Notes under the pieces: model-generated | Told to the model about the DNA's origin: nothing | The model's database searches: none | The model's input: only the letters and a program-made list of their open reading frames with translations | Shown here: in pieces, positions 10,359 through 19,189 of the stretch | Position numbering within the stretch: the stretch's first letter is position 1 | Layout of the letters: each line of letters starts with the position of its first letter | Made by a program: the position numbers and the translations under genes | Origin: Nelumbo lutea | Taxonomy: Eukaryota; Streptophyta; Magnoliopsida; Proteales; Nelumbonaceae | Assembly: GCA_022828595.1 (NCBI GenBank) | Contig: JAKGHH010000005.1 | Span: forward strand, 30,578,193-30,642,192 | Reading direction: 5' to 3' | DNA: 64,000 bases

Positions 10359-12027
10359 ATGGTGTGAAGTATACATTAATCTTCTGAATATATCCCAAGT
10401 GGGTTCATCACCCGACTACAGTCATTCAGGTTTCCTGTAGTTAGATTGTGATCACAAAAACACCCAACTACCACATTTCTTGGAGTAGAAACTATCACAA
10501 ACGTATGAAAGGTGACCCAGGAACTCATCTTATTGGTTCCACAGCCACTGACCAACCACACCCAACTAGAGTCGATGATTCCAAAACACCACACCTAAGC
10601 AGATAATCATACCCACCCAACTGGCTAGACTGAGTTCTAGCTTTCAAATCAAACCCGAATACTTAAACCCATCTCTCCAAGTAAGTCCAAGTGCAGGAAA
10701 ATCATTGTCGTTAGTTGTGCTTTCTTTTCTTTCTTTTACATTTCTTTGCTTGAGTTTGTGTTTTCTTTTCTGTAATTATCACAACTAGACTTCGATATCT
10801 TAACCAACCACGGTGGAGACAAATGGGGTCTGGGTTTTTTGCTCTCAGCATTGAAGTTTCATCTCGTTTTCCTTCTTTCATAACTCTGGGTGTTTATGCA
10901 GAGTCCTACCCTATAAGTTCGTCGAGTGCAGTAGAATGAACGGCTACGATCTCATATTTATGGACCCTACGACCTCTGCATGTATTCCACGTGTAAACAA
11001 GTCTAAACAAACACTAAAAACAACCCACGTAACATAATAACGATCTAAACACATCAAGCATGCATGTAGCAAAGAAGAAGCGTCCAGTCTCTCTGTATGG
11101 TTTCTTACCTCAGCTTCGTTGGTAAGACCAAGCTTCGTAACCAGGTACGTCTTCACCATGAAAACAGTCACGTTCTCGTCCCTTTAATTCCAGCCAGAAA
11201 AGAAGAAAAGTAAAAAAATAAAATAAAATAAACAATAGATAGCTTTAAGCCCAATTATCTGAATATCATCATTAAGAAGAAGAAAAGAGAAAACCCAAAG
11301 ACATGATTATACAAATAAAAATTCTAATTCGCACAACTTACTTGACTCTAATGTACGCCTTTGGAATCTGTGGCAGCGTTTCTCCTTCCCTGCTAGTGTG
11401 AACCATGATCAAGCTAAGTAGTCTATCTTGTTTTATTTTTCCTCAGAGAATAACTAATAAACAATGATAAGATGATAAGAAATTAAGAACCACTCACTGG
11501 TTAACAGAAGAACGGAGGCTAAACCACAACCCCAGTTCCGATCTCCGGCGGTAATCATGAGTGGCCTTGGGAACAGGCAGCTGCAGGTTCTCTGGGTGCA
11601 GAAATCCTCCATCTGAATCCAGGCGCCATGGCCATGCTGGAGATGTTAGCAACGTTAATGATGGCCCATCATGATGATGGGCTTGACCATGAGGCTGATT
11701 CCACCATCCACCATGATTACAAGCCGGCTGCATAGCTAGGCTACTACCACTATTACTACTATTTCTGACAACCTCATTCTCAAACCCTAACCCTAACCCT
11801 AACTGAAATGATGGTGAAGGAGAAGATGCAGAGGCGGAGGCAGAGGCAGAAGCCGAGCTTGACCCAATATGGTCTTCTGTACGGGACTGGGTCAAGCCCA
11901 GGCCAAGCCCGAGACCGAGCTCGAGCATGTTGTCCTCGTCCTCTTCTTCTGCTGCTTCCGCGTCTTGGTCTGAGAGTTGGTGATGGTGGTGGTAGAGGGG
12001 GAAGTTGTTGGGACATGAAGAGGCCAT
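4058..12027 (-). CDS. LAX2-like: LAX PANICLE 2-like protein (RAWUL domain), four exons
   Basis: Exons on the minus strand: 12027-11498, 11389-11342, 11181-11109, 4255-4058. All junctions are GT-AG and phases fit, giving 282 residues. Seen: a His run (13-16), an acidic stretch (20-32), LELGLGLGLGL (35-45), an Ala-Ser run, a second LGLGLG (78-83), then from about 165 LGLWFSLRSSVNQ, LPQIPKAYIRVK, VFMVKTYLVTKLGLTNEAE, IEISC, QTLKSVRDIVW and HNYLMCLHY. The C-terminal order GLWF...LPQIPK.Y.R.K...KYLV.KLGL...E.EI.C...TL..VRD.IW is the RAWUL-type ubiquitin-like fold of LAX PANICLE 2 relatives. Known of the family: rice LAX2 and maize BARREN STALK2 are nuclear proteins needed for axillary meristems. 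Inferred: the LxLxL repeats may act as EAR-type repression motifs. The start is the first ATG before the acidic block. No stop or frameshift is seen. Which LAX2 paralogue it is remains open. Confidence 0.85.
4711..5164. mobile_element. MITE with long imperfect inverted ends, carrying a nested MITE
   Basis: Left end GTTGTGTTTGGTTCCACTGT pairs with the right end, which reverse-complements to GGCTGTGTTTGGTGGCAGTG. Both ends continue into a similar ATTT-rich TGCA motif. A second repeat (4935-5109) interrupts it. The GTGTTTGG end type is common in Tourist/hAT-like plant MITEs. No clear target-site duplication. Confidence 0.6.
4935..5109. mobile_element. AAGGTTCAAAGTAT...ATACTTTGAACCTT repeat, copy A (nested)
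   Basis: Terminal inverted repeats AAGGTTCAAAGTATTGATAT and ATATCTATACTTTGAACCTT bracket a GC-richer core. The core has a CGTATCGG/CCGATA motif and a second inner pair built on GGTTCAGGGGG and CCCCTCTGAACC. It sits inside the MITE at 4711-5164. Related copies are at 6065-6384 and 8787-9004. Confidence 0.65.
5367..5485. mobile_element. Tourist-like MITE, copy 2
   Basis: The right end TTCCTTCCAAACTAAGCC followed by TAA, and an inner ACAAATACAAATATG, match the MITE at 1223-1340. The left end is diverged (AGCTCACGGTGGAAGGA against GGCTTAGTTTGGAAGGA). It lies in intron 3 of the LAX2-like gene. Confidence 0.6.
6065..6384. mobile_element. AAGGTTCAAAGTAT-family repeat, copy B (compound)
   Basis: Starts AAGGTTCAACTG and ends CATATCGATATTTTGAATCTT. 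It contains the family core twice (TTTTGACCGGTTCAGGAGTG near 6092 and TTTTGACCCATTCAGGGGTG near 6253, each with a GGCCCC.CTGAAC partner). It therefore looks like two copies fused or a tandem insertion. Confidence 0.55.
7438..7563. mobile_element. Short MITE with GTGTTTGG ends
   Basis: Left end GGCTGTGTTTGGCTTGAAAG and right end reverse-complementing to ACAGTGTTTGGTTTAAAAGA form imperfect inverted repeats around a roughly 80-base core containing an AACCCTTACAAACCTTG segment. Tourist-like by its ends; no clean target duplication seen. Confidence 0.55.
8016..8144. mobile_element. Near-perfect hairpin MITE (129 bp) with TTA duplications
   Basis: The left arm GGCTGCATTTGGCATTCCTT continues through AAGGACTTATCTCC to TGCAGTTAAAA. 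The right arm is almost its exact complement and ends AATGCCAAATGAAGCC. TTA flanks both sides (8013-8015 and 8145-8147), as in PIF/Harbinger Tourist elements. Only a loop of about 20 bases separates the arms, so RNA from either strand would fold into a long hairpin. Confidence 0.85.
8787..9004. mobile_element. AAGGTTCAAAGTAT-family repeat, copy C
   Basis: The right end ATACGTATCGATACTTTGAA then CCTTGG matches the family end. The core has the CTGGTTCAGAGGGGTTGG and ACCCTCTGAACCAG inner pair and the ACCCCTGGAGGGGCATATCG block. The left end lacks the GGTTCAAAG part, so this copy is truncated on that side. Confidence 0.6.
10319..10355. repeat. (GA)n microsatellite in intron 3
   Basis: An uninterrupted GA run of about 18 units on +; on the transcribed strand it is CT. 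Confidence 0.95.
11109..11389 (-). CDS. LAX2-like: LAX2-like exons 2 (11389-11342) and 3 (11181-11109)
   Basis: Exon 2 (48 nt) follows a CTAGCAG acceptor and ends at a GTAAGT donor; it encodes EGETLPQIPKAYIRV. Intron 1 is 108 nt. Exon 3 (73 nt) follows a TTAAAG acceptor and ends at a GTAAGA donor; it encodes DENVTVFMVKTYLVTKLGL then TNEAE. Intron 2 is 160 nt. Reading frames join without a stop. These short exons form the first half of the RAWUL fold. Confidence 0.85.
11498..12027 (-). CDS. LAX2-like: LAX2-like exon 1 (residues 1-176 and two bases)
   Basis: The open frame starts at ATG 12027 and would stop at 11494, but a strong donor GTGAGT lies at 11497-11492 and removes that stop. Exon 1 therefore ends at 11498 in phase 2. 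It carries the His-rich, acidic, LxLxL, Ala-Ser-repeat, second LGLGLG and Gly-Leu-Trp-Phe segments. The Ala-Ser run is encoded by a GC-rich near-hexamer repeat, a possible length-variable site between alleles. Confidence 0.85.
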
Positions 12028-14600
12028 GGATGCATGCTACTTTACGCCGTTGCTGCTTTGTGCACCTGCTTGGTAAAAGATGGATGGATCTGGGTCCGGT
12101 TTGGCCCTTTATGGAACGGCAAAAGAAAACTTTCCTGTTCATACCAAACCACATAAAATCAAAACAAAAGTCCTTTTTTCTAGTTTTTATTTATTTCAGA
12201 ATACATATAATAAAATAAAAATATTTATTTGTAACGTTTTATCTAATTTGCTTTGCTTGGCTTGTGTCTTGGGATTAAAACCAGCACGGAATTGTAGACG
12301 AGTTGGGGGAGTTTTCGCTGGTTTCCGAGGCTTAATTTGTTCTTTCTTGGTGGGTTTGCTATTGTCGTTGCACAGTTGCACCTGCACTGTTCAGATATAA
12401 GGGTTTACTACGGTTGGGAGAGAGAGAGAGAGAGATTCCCAGTACCTCTAGAGTCTGAAGAGCAGAGTGGGGCGTTCTGAATTTGGACGAATCGCTTTGC
12501 ATCGATTCATTCCGAGACATTCCTTCCTTAGTTTCCTTCGGGACTGATGTCCTCGGAACCCAGGTTGAAAACGAAAAAAGAAAGAAAAAAAGAAGAGTTG
12601 ATGCAGAGAAAGTTCAGAGAAAGTTTACACTTTTTAACATGGAGAATGAAAAGAGATGAGAAAGATGGGAAAGGAAAAAAAGCAAAGAGAACGAGCCAGA
12701 GATTATCTAGTCTTTCTTTAGTCCCAAAATATTATAAAAAGCACAGAAATAACGTTGAAATATTTGTGCAGATGAGATGGGTTCATGGTAGTCTTTTTAG
12801 ATTCAGAAACATCTGAAGATTACGAAATATAATCAATAAATTTGGTCAAAAAGAACGATAAAATCTGCTGGTTGATTTTGTTCAGGGCTTTTTCTCTACA
12901 TCAGTCGTCAGTTGAAGCGATTAGTGGACCAAATCAACCTTCAGCTACAATTTACCGGTAAATGTGGCCAACATGCAAGAGCCAAGGGACCCACTCCCAC
13001 ATCGAGTCGTCGATGATTTGATCTTTGTGTAGAGCTAAGCACACGAATTTGTTTTCCAGTTTTCCTTACAAATGCATTATCCATCACGTAACTGGAACAT
13101 TGATAGTCATCGTTACAGCTCCCAATTAAACAAAATATTTCAGGAACCCACTGTGAAGTAATTTAATATTCCAGACGTAGTACGTTATAAGATGAATCTC
13201 CTACTCCTAGAGGTAAAAAGAGAAAAAAAATTCGTAACCCTAGCGTTGCAGAAAATCAATCAGACGTATAGCCACCAACCCCATGGGACATGGTACTCCC
13301 TCCACAGTTCACTTGGTTGCTTGGTACTAGGTGGGCCCATATGGACCCATTATCATCATCATAACACCTCCGACCTCGTGAAGGGAAGTAGGACCCACGA
13401 GCTATATGAGTGGCCCCCACTCGACGAAAAAAAAAAATCCCCCATGATAATCCCAACCCCACCAAGTGAGTTCAGATAATCCTTGTTCAAAATATCGGCC
13501 GGGAAATGATCATGTTTCATGCAAGCTCTCAGCCTCTCACCCGGTGGCACGTGGAAGACTTTGACTCAAGGGGCAGTTTGACTTGGAAAAGAGATGGACC
13601 CACAAAAGAAAGAAAATATGCATAGAAAGTTGACAGATAGCAACGTCCAACAAGCGCCAGGTGGCAAATTCAAAGGGCAAACATGCATGAATAGGGTGAA
13701 TAAAAAAAAAATTGGATGGAAGGGAAAGGTTGGGGGGTTCGAGCCGACAGGAAAGAAAATAAATGGAGAAGCTTCAGATATGTTCGTTTCCGAGAAAGAA
13801 AGGAAACAGACAGAGTGATTTACGGATTCTCAAGGACGTACGTCTTCACAAGAAAGACCGTGACGGAGGAGAGAAACACGAGGAGTGAGGATGAGGGTGG
13901 GAAAGTGAAGAGAAGGAAAAGGCGTGCAACGCTTGCTGTCAAAATGTGCAATGATGATGATTGTTTGTGACTTTTTCTCTGCCCGTACCATTAACGTGAG
14001 TTAGACGGAGTTAAGACTCGGGCAGGACTCTTGCGATCTGCTAACCCTACCACAAGCAAAAGCCAAAGCCAAAGGATTTGCTTTGGATGACTGTGATGAG
14101 AGACAAGAGGAGATTGTAACAGAGTTGGAGAGAGAGAGATGAATTGTGTATGGAGTGTTGATATTGACGTTGGGTGACATGCGAAATTGATGGTTTCCTT
14201 CTTTCTCTTCTTCTCGTCCCTCCCTAGGAGGAGTTAGTTCGGTTGAAGCTCTGGAGTAATGGTGATGGAATCCTGCTGAGGAGAACAGTTCTCTCTGTAG
14301 GTATTCTCCTTGGGATGAGATGAAAGTATGGAACCCCTTTTAGACTTTGGTTTGGGGCTTTGTTTGGTGATGGGACGTGAGATTTAAGTTTCAACAGGCA
14401 AGAATCACAGAAGGCAGCGGAGGTACGTGCAGATCAAGGTGGTAGGAGAGAGAGAGGGAAAGATAAATGGAAATGGTGGTTTTGACGTGAAGCCAAGGCA
14501 AATCATACAGGCAAATGTGTTACCATTAAAAGTCTGGCTGCAAGAAATCAAAAGTATACCGACATCGGCCATGGTTGATTGCCAACAGCCCATATATAAT
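12028..14600 (-). promoter_or_regulatory. Probable 5' UTR and promoter region of the LAX2-like gene
   Basis: The region upstream of the start codon has no convincing ORF. It holds a GA run at 12419-12435 (CT on the gene strand, common in plant leaders and a site type for GAGA-binding BPC proteins), a G-box-type GGCACGTGG near 13545, and CT-rich minus-strand stretches near 14120-14230 that resemble plant leaders. No clear TATA box was found in the first kilobase, so the transcription start cannot be placed. Confidence 0.35.
12419..12435. repeat. (GA)n microsatellite upstream of the LAX2-like start
   Basis: Short GA run about 390 bases upstream of the ATG; CT-repeat on the transcribed strand. 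Confidence 0.9.
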
Positions 14601-14789
14601 ATTTAACATCAGCTCAGGGGGCTTGAAAGCAAAAATGGTTTTCTCGGAATGCTTGATTATAATAAGAAATGTTGACCAGGACAATGTATTTTACATAAAA
14701 TATATAAACAGCAATCTGATTTCAGATTTACAGGCTCCTTGCGAAAAATGTATGAGCGATCAAGCATTTCCAGACAACTATCTTAAAAT

Positions 14790-15050
14790 AATTTAATTTG
14801 TAAATATTTTATAAATAGGATTATAGGAATATAGGATATTTTATAAATAGAATTGAGATGTCTTAGGATTATAAGAATACAAGGAAAACTTAGAGATATT
14901 TTAAAAATCAATATGTGAATTTGGGGTATTTTAGGAATTGGATTATGACAATTTAGGGGTATTTTATAAATAGAATTATAGGATCCAAGGATTATAAGAA
15001 TATGAGGAAAATTTAAAGATATTTTAAAAATCAATATTAACTCTACTGAT
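14790..15050. repeat. AT-rich degenerate tandem repeat
   Basis: Segments such as ATTATAAGAATACAAGGAAA and GATATTTTAAAAATCAATAT occur twice about 125 bases apart (near 14867 and 14992), and ATTTTATAAATAGAAT-type blocks recur at 14808, 14838 and 14965. The repeated ISLNFPHILIILG-like minus-strand reading is a consequence of the repeat, not a gene. Confidence 0.6.
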
Positions 15051-15569
15051 ATTTTACTAATTTACCATCGGGTTTGGAGAATTATATGCAAACCCCATCC
15101 CTCCCTTGTTCATGATTTGGAACAAAAATATTTTCCCCATCCCCACCTTGTCTCTTCCTCATCCCTATTTAAACTTCGAGAAAACTTACCCCATTCAAGA
15201 TGGGGCAAGGTAGGGCCCTAGTTTTATAGGGAAAATTGCAATCCCTACAATTATAATAATTTTCTATAACTAATTAATTAACAGTAAATTAAATAACAAT
15301 AAATTATAATATTTTATAATAATTTCCAAAAATTATTGAAATTGTTTTTTATTAGAAAAAAATGTATACTAAATTAGTTATTTACAATAATAATAAATTA
15401 ATATGAATTAATGTAAATTATTTACTATTAATAAAATTGATGTAATTATATTAAATTAATATGATTATGGCAAATTACATTAATTTTAATTAAAAATAAA
15501 TCATTTGTTGTTAATTAATGTAAAACCAAGTATGGTTGAAGTCAATCAAGTGGTCTACTCCGGTGTGGA
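15051..15569. other. AT-rich non-coding stretch
   Basis: A CCCCATCCC-rich piece (15095-15215, with GATGGGGCAAGGTAGGG) may be a short MITE remnant. The rest is very AT-rich with TTAATTAA-type motifs. No gene seen. Confidence 0.4.
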
Positions 15570-15840
15570 TAGATTTAATAAATTTTCTAAATTATTTCAG
15601 AAGTATTTATTAAAATAATAATAATACCAAGAGGGGGTGAATTGAGTATGTGTTAAAACTTCCCCTAAAATTGTATCTAAGCCTTCTTCAAAACATTGAA
15701 AATAAATGTAGCGGAATTGGAAACTTTGTGTGTGTGTGCAAGAAGAATAATTTTATAAAATGATTAATTTAACAACTAAACTAATCAACTGCTCCAAGTA
15801 ATCATAAATAAGATGCAATTAAGTGAAGAATATATACATG
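15570..15840. mobile_element. Left part of an older LTR-type repeat interrupted by the Tat element
   Basis: Contains ACCAAGAGGGGGTGAATTGA, a phrase I associate with LTRs of plant SIRE-like Copia elements (from memory), and a block CTCCAAGTAATCATAAATAA followed by GTGAAGAATATATAC. That block reappears at 25500-25550 on the other side of the Gypsy insertion. Confidence 0.45.
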
Positions 15841-16788
15841 TGATGTGTCGTAATCCGGCTACTCAATGCTGGATGTGATCTGGCTGCCAGCAATGACGAT
15901 GACTGGGCTCCTGAAAGAGATGAATCAGAGATCCCGGGGTGGCTCACCCTGCGAGGATACTTCGATGGATAAGTTAGAGCACAATAGTAATAGAGAGCTA
16001 GAAGATGATAACAGTGAGAGAGCTAGAGAGCAAAGATTACACACACAATAATAAGAATAGAACGTACCTTGCCCCTAGCGGGGCGGAGTCTTTATATACT
16101 GGGGTCTATGCGGGTTGGTGGAATAGTCACCGGATCCCAACTGTGATGGGACCTGCTTGCATGTTAGGTGGGCGAAACGCCGTCAAAAGGTAATATCGTC
16201 CTGCCCGTTAGACGGTAATACTGTCACACGCCATCAAACGGTAATACTGTCTTACCCGTCAAACGGTAATACTGTCATACGCCGTCAAACGGTAATACTG
16301 TCCCTTCCTATCAGAACTGGGGAGTTGGTGAACTAACGTGACCGTTACGAGGTACGACCCTATAGGACACAGAGTACTATAGTGTGCTCCTCAAGGTTGC
16401 CATTCAGAGGTCTGAACGGTAGGCGAGTCGCTTGTAGGATACCGAGCTGACTGGTAGCGAGCTCCTCGAGCTTGTGCTCCTTAGGTCTGCCCTGATACGA
16501 ATGCCGAAGTGCCCTGGGGCCGAGGTGATCCACTTGTCCGGGCATGATCTGTAACAAACTTGTTTTCATTTGTCACGATCTGTTACTGAGACGATCTTAG
16601 GTCAAAGTGACTTTAATTCTAGGTACCAGCTTACCCGAGCTCGCTTTGTAGCGAGCTGACTCATGCTAAGCTGTCACCCTTGTTGAGTCACGTCCACGTG
16701 CCGATCTGATCACATCGAGTTGTCGCTTATGTGGGGTCACGTCCACGTGTCTCCCTGTCATGAGGTCAGGCCAAATTCTCCTTCATCA
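15841..16788 (-). mobile_element. 3' LTR of Tat-1
   Basis: 948 bp, TG...CA. On the minus strand CAGTATATAAAG (around 16091-16100) is the LTR TATA box. A 25-26 bp unit with CAAACGGTAATACTGTC occurs five times from about 16180 to 16310, while the other LTR keeps essentially one copy. CACGTG boxes occur near 16695 and 16745. Confidence 0.9.
16180..16310. repeat. Five tandem 25-26 bp units in the Tat-1 3' LTR
   Basis: The TAATA core recurs at 16191, 16216, 16242, 16267 and 16293. The unit alternates between flanks ending CACGC and TACCC, so the basic period may be a pair of about 51 bp. Expansion here (or contraction in the other LTR) accounts for much of the LTR length difference. Confidence 0.85.
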
Positions 16789-16806
16789 ATTGCCCCCCAC
16801 TCCTCG
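16789..16806 (-). other. Polypurine tract of Tat-1
   Basis: Read on the minus strand, AGGAGTGGGGGGCAAT lies directly before the 3' LTR. It is a G-rich plus-strand priming tract of the usual Tat form. Confidence 0.7.
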
Positions 16807-17041
16807 AGCTAGGGGTCTTGACTTGGTTTGAGGAGCTCACGATGTGCCAAGTGGATTTGGCTCAAAGTCTTGCTGCTGTCAGATGGATCACGTGCGGTTT
16901 ACGCACAGATGCCAAGCGATCTTTAGGCTCCGCGGATGCCAAAAAATGCGCTAAACTAATTTCTATCTCGATGGTCATGCAACCAATTTTCTCAGGAGCC
17001 ATTGGATTGCTTTGATCTTGACCATTGCTTCTCCGGTATAG

Positions 17042-17054
17042 TGGCTATAAATAG
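17042..17054 (+). promoter_or_regulatory. TATA box for the antisense ORF of Tat-1
   Basis: GGCTATAAATAGGGGGACCC lies on + about 170 nt before the ATG at 17220. A CT-rich leader follows. A CACGTG box lies upstream near 16889. The box is outside the LTR and points opposite to pol, so it would drive the antisense ORF. Confidence 0.6.
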
Positions 17055-17219
17055 GGGGACCCAAGACTCATTTCCTTCGCCACAAGCTTACTAGTCTTCG
17101 ATCTGAGGTCGCGCTTAGCTTCTTTATCTCGGGTTTTCTAGTTTGTCATTTCCTTCTAATTCGATCGTCTCTCTTTGGTGAGTTTCCCTTCGCTTTTCTT
17201 TTCAGTTCTATTAAGTTTC

Positions 17220-18253
17220 ATGTCTTCCTCTAGCTTTGATAGTCTTCTAGATGAGGTCGAGGTGGGTACCTCGGCTCAAGTCAGTAGCCGAGATGGGGCT
17301 ACTTTGGGTTTAGAGATAATCCGTGGCCATCCCGAGGTATAGGCACCCCGAGAGGCTCGAGAGGCCTCAGGTAGTCAGGCATCCACTTCTCACCAAGGTC
17401 GGGTGCCGGACCACTTTGGCCCTTCGAGGATGACCTTGGACCGGCTCCAGGCCTTAGTACACCAGTACAACCTTCCGAGAGAATTCCCTTATAGTCTCCC
17501 CTCAAGTAACTTCTCGTGGGAACATGATCATAACGAGATCATAATCTTTGAAGAGCAACTCGTGGCTGGCCTTCGCCTTCCTTTATATCCCTTAATCGTA
17601 GAGGTCCTGAAGTCTTTTGACATTACCATAGATCAGTTACACCCGGACTCTATCCGCAACGTAGTAGGGACCATTTCGCTTTTTTATGAGTATTGTCTTC
17701 CCCTTGACCTCGATATCTTTTCTACCATTTTGTCAATAAAGAAAAACTCTTCATGTGCTCTTCCCGAGCATAGGAGAACCTATTACCTGCCCTCTCGCAT
17801 GGGCTATAAGTTGTTACATGAACTCCCCAATAGGATCCTGACCTGGAAACGGGATTACTTCGTGGTCCGTAGCCCCGAGGGGTGGCCTTTCCCAATTCAT
17901 TGGAGGTCAGTGATTCAGGTTCCTGGTGTTAGACTGGGCCTGAAGACAAGGGAGATGCTCAAGTCTTGGGCGGAGCTCGGCTTCCTCTGCTCAGACTACC
18001 TTGCTGAAGACAAGTTCGTGTGGGCCGGATTGAGTCCTGGTGGGTCGCCTTGGGTTTTCGCTTTTTCAAGGTTCTGATTAGTTCGTGGCTAATCTTACTT
18101 TTTGTTTTTGCAGCTACCATGCCGATCAACATGAAAAGCCTCTTGAGGAGCTCCCAAAAGGGAAAAAAGAGGACCGCGAAGAGATCGCGCCAGGAGGCCG
18201 ATCTCTCTTCCAAAGTTGTAATCGTGGAGCCAGTCTCCACTGCACCTCCCTAG
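17220..18253 (+). pseudogene. Tat-1 antisense ORF (PF04195-like 'putative gypsy type transposon' protein)
   Basis: Starts MSSSSFDSLLDEVEVGTS at 17220, has one in-frame TAG at 17340-17342, then is open to a donor G|GTGGGT at 18039/18040. A 74-nt intron ends TTTTTGCAG at 18113, and exon 2 continues in frame as ATMPINMKSLL with a Lys-rich KGKKRTAKRSRQE (nuclear-signal-like) to a stop at 18251-18253. Recognisable family blocks: FEEQLVAGLRLPLYPLI, HPDSIRNVVG, YYLPSRMGYKLLHELP, WKRDYFVVRSPEGWPFP, WRSVIQVPG. The family is found in plant Gypsy elements, antisense to pol; its function is unknown. Exon 2 is shorter than a full copy, so the coiled-coil C-terminus seen in Tat-2 is mostly lost. Confidence 0.75.
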
Positions 18254-18540
18254 GAAGAGGCCTGATCTACTGCCCCCGAGGTGGTCATGGACGAGGTTCA
18301 TCATGAGAGAGCTTGCCCTCAGAAGCCAGAGAGTTCGTCCGAACTATGCAGGTTTCCCCGAACTATTGAGTTACCAAGCTTGGCAACGAGTAAGGGTAAT
18401 CGAGGTCGAATAGAAATTATAGGGTTTATACCTGAGTTGTCTTTAACTTAGGTGTTAGAAGTAGTTTACTTATGCCAGCGAGGTATCCAGGTCTTATGCA
18501 GTGCCTAGGTCCTTGTCAGTTCGACATTTTCGACCCTTAG

Positions 18541-18905
18541 TCTTTAGGAGGGACCCATAGTCTGCTCCTGAATTTTGCCCACGCCAAAGTGGCAACTAGG
18601 TCTTCTTGTGGCCCCTAGGCTTTGGGAGGGACCCGTAGTCCACTCCTGAAGTTTTTCCCATGCCGTAGAGGCTACTTGGTCTTTCAGTAGTATTGGCCGT
18701 TAGGCTTTGGGAGGGACCCGTAGTCCACTCCTGAACTTTTCCCATGCCGAAGTGGCAACTGGCCTTCTTGTGGCCCTTAGGCTTTGGGAGGGACCCGTAG
18801 TCCGCTCCTGAACTTTTGCTCATGCCGTAGAGGCGACTAGGTCTTCTTGTGGCCCTTAGGCTTTGGGAGGGATCCGTAGTCCGCTCCTGAACTTTCGTTG
18901 CTCCT
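18541..18905. repeat. Five tandem units of about 78 bp in the Tat-1 spacer
   Basis: The phrase GGACCCGTAGTCC (or a one-base variant) starts at 18551, 18629, 18714, 18791 and 18870. Each unit also has CTTTGGGAGG, CTCCTGAACTTTT and a GCCGTAGAGGC/GCCGAAGTGGC alternation. It is non-coding and lies between INT and the antisense ORF, where Tat elements commonly carry minisatellites. Confidence 0.9.
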
Positions 18906-19189
18906 TAGAGACCTGTAAGGAACTAAATGTCAGAGGACCCGAGGTGGCCAACCCGGTGAGGTCACTCCGATGGCTAAGTTAGTACTCTCATAGTAGACTG
19001 CGAGCTAGAAATCACAATCTGAGAGTTAGAGCTCGCTTACTTGTTTCTGGGGCTGGCGCCTTTCTAGTTCGTAATCAGAGGTAGTATCGCCTTAGATTGC
19101 TGATGTTCCACGTCCAAGGTACTCGCTCTCCTTCTAGGGTTTTGAGCTCGTACATACCTTCCCCGAGTATCCGCTTCACTCGGTAGGGA

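Larger units (their letters stand above)
4256..11108 (-). other. Giant intron 3 of the LAX2-like gene
   Basis: Begins GTAAGA and ends TGGCAG on the minus strand, 6,853 nt. It contains MITE-type elements at about 4711-5164 (with a nested one at 4935-5109), 5367-5485, 6065-6384, 7438-7563, 8016-8144 and 8787-9004, plus a GA microsatellite at 10319-10355. Between 9005 and 10318 and between 10356 and 11108 I see only AT-rich, non-coding sequence. No host exon or autonomous transposon ORF is visible in it. Confidence 0.8.

Noticed and set aside
10376..10594. 72-codon minus frame in intron 3 as a candidate exon
   Set aside because: It does not fit the splice phase or the RAWUL sequence, while the piece at 4255-4058 fits both.
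11780..12218. Open frames antisense to or overlapping LAX2-like exon 1 (e.g. + 11808-12218)
   Set aside because: They are shadows of the GC-rich, repeat-coded exon. The minus frame joins three further exons into a known domain; the others do not.
16180..16310. Regular short repeats resembling a CRISPR array
   Set aside because: Units are directly adjacent without unique spacers and lie in a plant LTR.
17403..18077. The 224-codon frame as an independent host gene
   Set aside because: It lies wholly inside Tat-1 between its integrase and 3' LTR and matches the antisense gene of Tat-2.
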